DNA of 64,000 bases from the NCBI RefSeq assembly GCF_000004075.3, contig NC_026660.2, forward strand, positions 1-64,000, in the 5' to 3' direction. Numbering within the stretch: the stretch's first letter is position 1; every line of letters starts with the position of its first letter. Shown here piece after piece: positions 63,201-64,000 of the stretch. The position numbers and the translations under genes are program-made. The stretch is from Cucumis sativus (Eukaryota > Streptophyta > Magnoliopsida > Cucurbitales > Cucurbitaceae). The notes under the pieces are model-generated. The model saw only the letters and a program-made list of their open reading frames with translations, was not told the origin of the DNA and did no database searches.

Positions 63201-64000
63201 CAAAAAAACTATAACAAAAATTAGAACTTAAACAGTTTTCTCAAATTATCAATGTTGTCGTTCTAAGTCCTGATTTTTTACTATACTCTTATGATAGTTT
63301 TGAAATGTTAGGAAAAATGCTAAAGTGAGTCTAACTCAACTATCGTGTGAATGCACTAGAAACCAAAAAGTTTATAGTTCGAATCCCTATATCTCTAATA
63401 TACTAAAAAAATGTTATGAAAGGTCGTCAGTAACACTATTAACACAATTCTCTCTTCATATCAAACTTACTATCTAGTTTTAAAAGCAAAATCACAATAG
63501 TTCAGTTTACATTAACCCTACAATGGCTAGATAAGAACTGATCACGTGTTTATAAGTGAGAACAACTATATATCTCTAATAATATAATATTCTTTTCAAT
63601 CAAACCAAAAGTAAATCATGAAGGTGTGTTGTTCAAAACGTTAAAAGATACGTGGAGATTTGTTGTTGTTTAAGAAGGGGTTTTCTTTTTTCGATTTACA
63701 AAAAGAAAGAAAGAAAAGAGAAGAGAAGAGGACAGATGGAAGTTGATGAGCCACAAGATTTGAGAACAATAGCCCGTGACCATGAAGGGGATATTAATTC
63801 CATAGAAGAATATATATTTATATAATACAATTGAAACCAAAATGTGAAGAGAAGTAAGTACCAGAAAAGCTAAACAACAACATACAATCACGAGACTCAC
63901 AAAACTCTGCCTTTTCTTTTTCTTTCCATTAATCAAATATCAAAATGCACCAATTAATTCACATTCTCTGTCTCCACTACCCCTCTAACTTCTCTTCTTC
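60217..64000. other. Intergenic region to window end
   Basis: About 3.8 kb, mostly very AT-rich, with no coding gene recognised. The first 100 bp or so are the PP2C promoter side. A TATATATAT tract is near 60995, a GCACGTG (G-box-like) at 62742-62748, a SINE-like element at about 63320-63410, and a purine-rich run (AAAGAAAGAAAG to GAAGAGAAGAGG) at 63700-63732. The C/T-rich last 60 bp could be the leader of a gene beyond the window; this is speculative. Confidence 0.4.
63320..63412 (+). mobile_element. tRNA-derived SINE-like element
   Basis: AAGTGAGTCTAACTCAACTA (63323-63342) is box-A-like, and AGTTCGAATCC (63376-63386) is a good box B. The piece continues through CTAATATACTAAAAAAA, an A-rich tail. 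It resembles the minus-strand element at 10145-10285. No flanking target duplication was established. Confidence 0.5.

Overview
This is about 64 kb of plant nuclear DNA. It is AT-rich, the genes carry many short GT-AG introns, and the intergenic DNA is full of decayed transposons. Gene content and repeat types (tRNA-derived SINEs, a MITE with TCTATCAC-type arms) suggest a dicot, most likely a cucurbit such as Cucumis. That assignment is an inference from pattern recognition, not from a search.

Layout. 1-2.9 kb is transposon wreckage: a minus-strand Ty3/gypsy chromovirus fragment (chromodomain tail, then LTR, primer-binding site and gag), followed by one end of a CACTA element. Seven confident protein genes follow. 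On the plus strand: UPL6-type HECT ubiquitin ligase (5.66-18.19 kb, 26 exons), an NEMF/Rqc2 homologue of ribosome quality control (20.31-29.99 kb, 14 exons), 5-oxoprolinase (32.90-36.70 kb, coding part intronless), galactinol synthase (46.57-48.33 kb, 4 exons) and a SWC5/BCNT-type protein (about 49.4-52.6 kb). On the minus strand: mitochondrial dihydrolipoyl dehydrogenase (55.67-53.48 kb, 2 exons) and a PP2C phosphatase (60.22-57.21 kb, 2 exons). Between 37.4 and 41.3 kb lie a palindromic LTR and a head-to-head pair of dead MULE transposase fragments. A possible small split gene (69 codons, minus strand) sits at 41.5-41.9 kb. From 60.3 to 64 kb I see no gene.

Function. These are individually regulated housekeeping and metabolic genes, not an operon or cluster. 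Two concern protein quality control (UPL6, NEMF). OXP1 recycles glutathione-derived 5-oxoproline, LPD serves mitochondrial 2-oxoacid complexes, GolS starts raffinose-family oligosaccharide synthesis, SWC5 belongs to H2A.Z chromatin remodelling, and PP2C is a signalling phosphatase. Exon boundaries were read by eye from splice signals, frame continuity and recalled family sequences; no alignment was run. I found no convincing undescribed system. The items most worth a look are the transposon structures with readable termini or target-site duplications, the palindromic LTR, and the unnamed split ORF.
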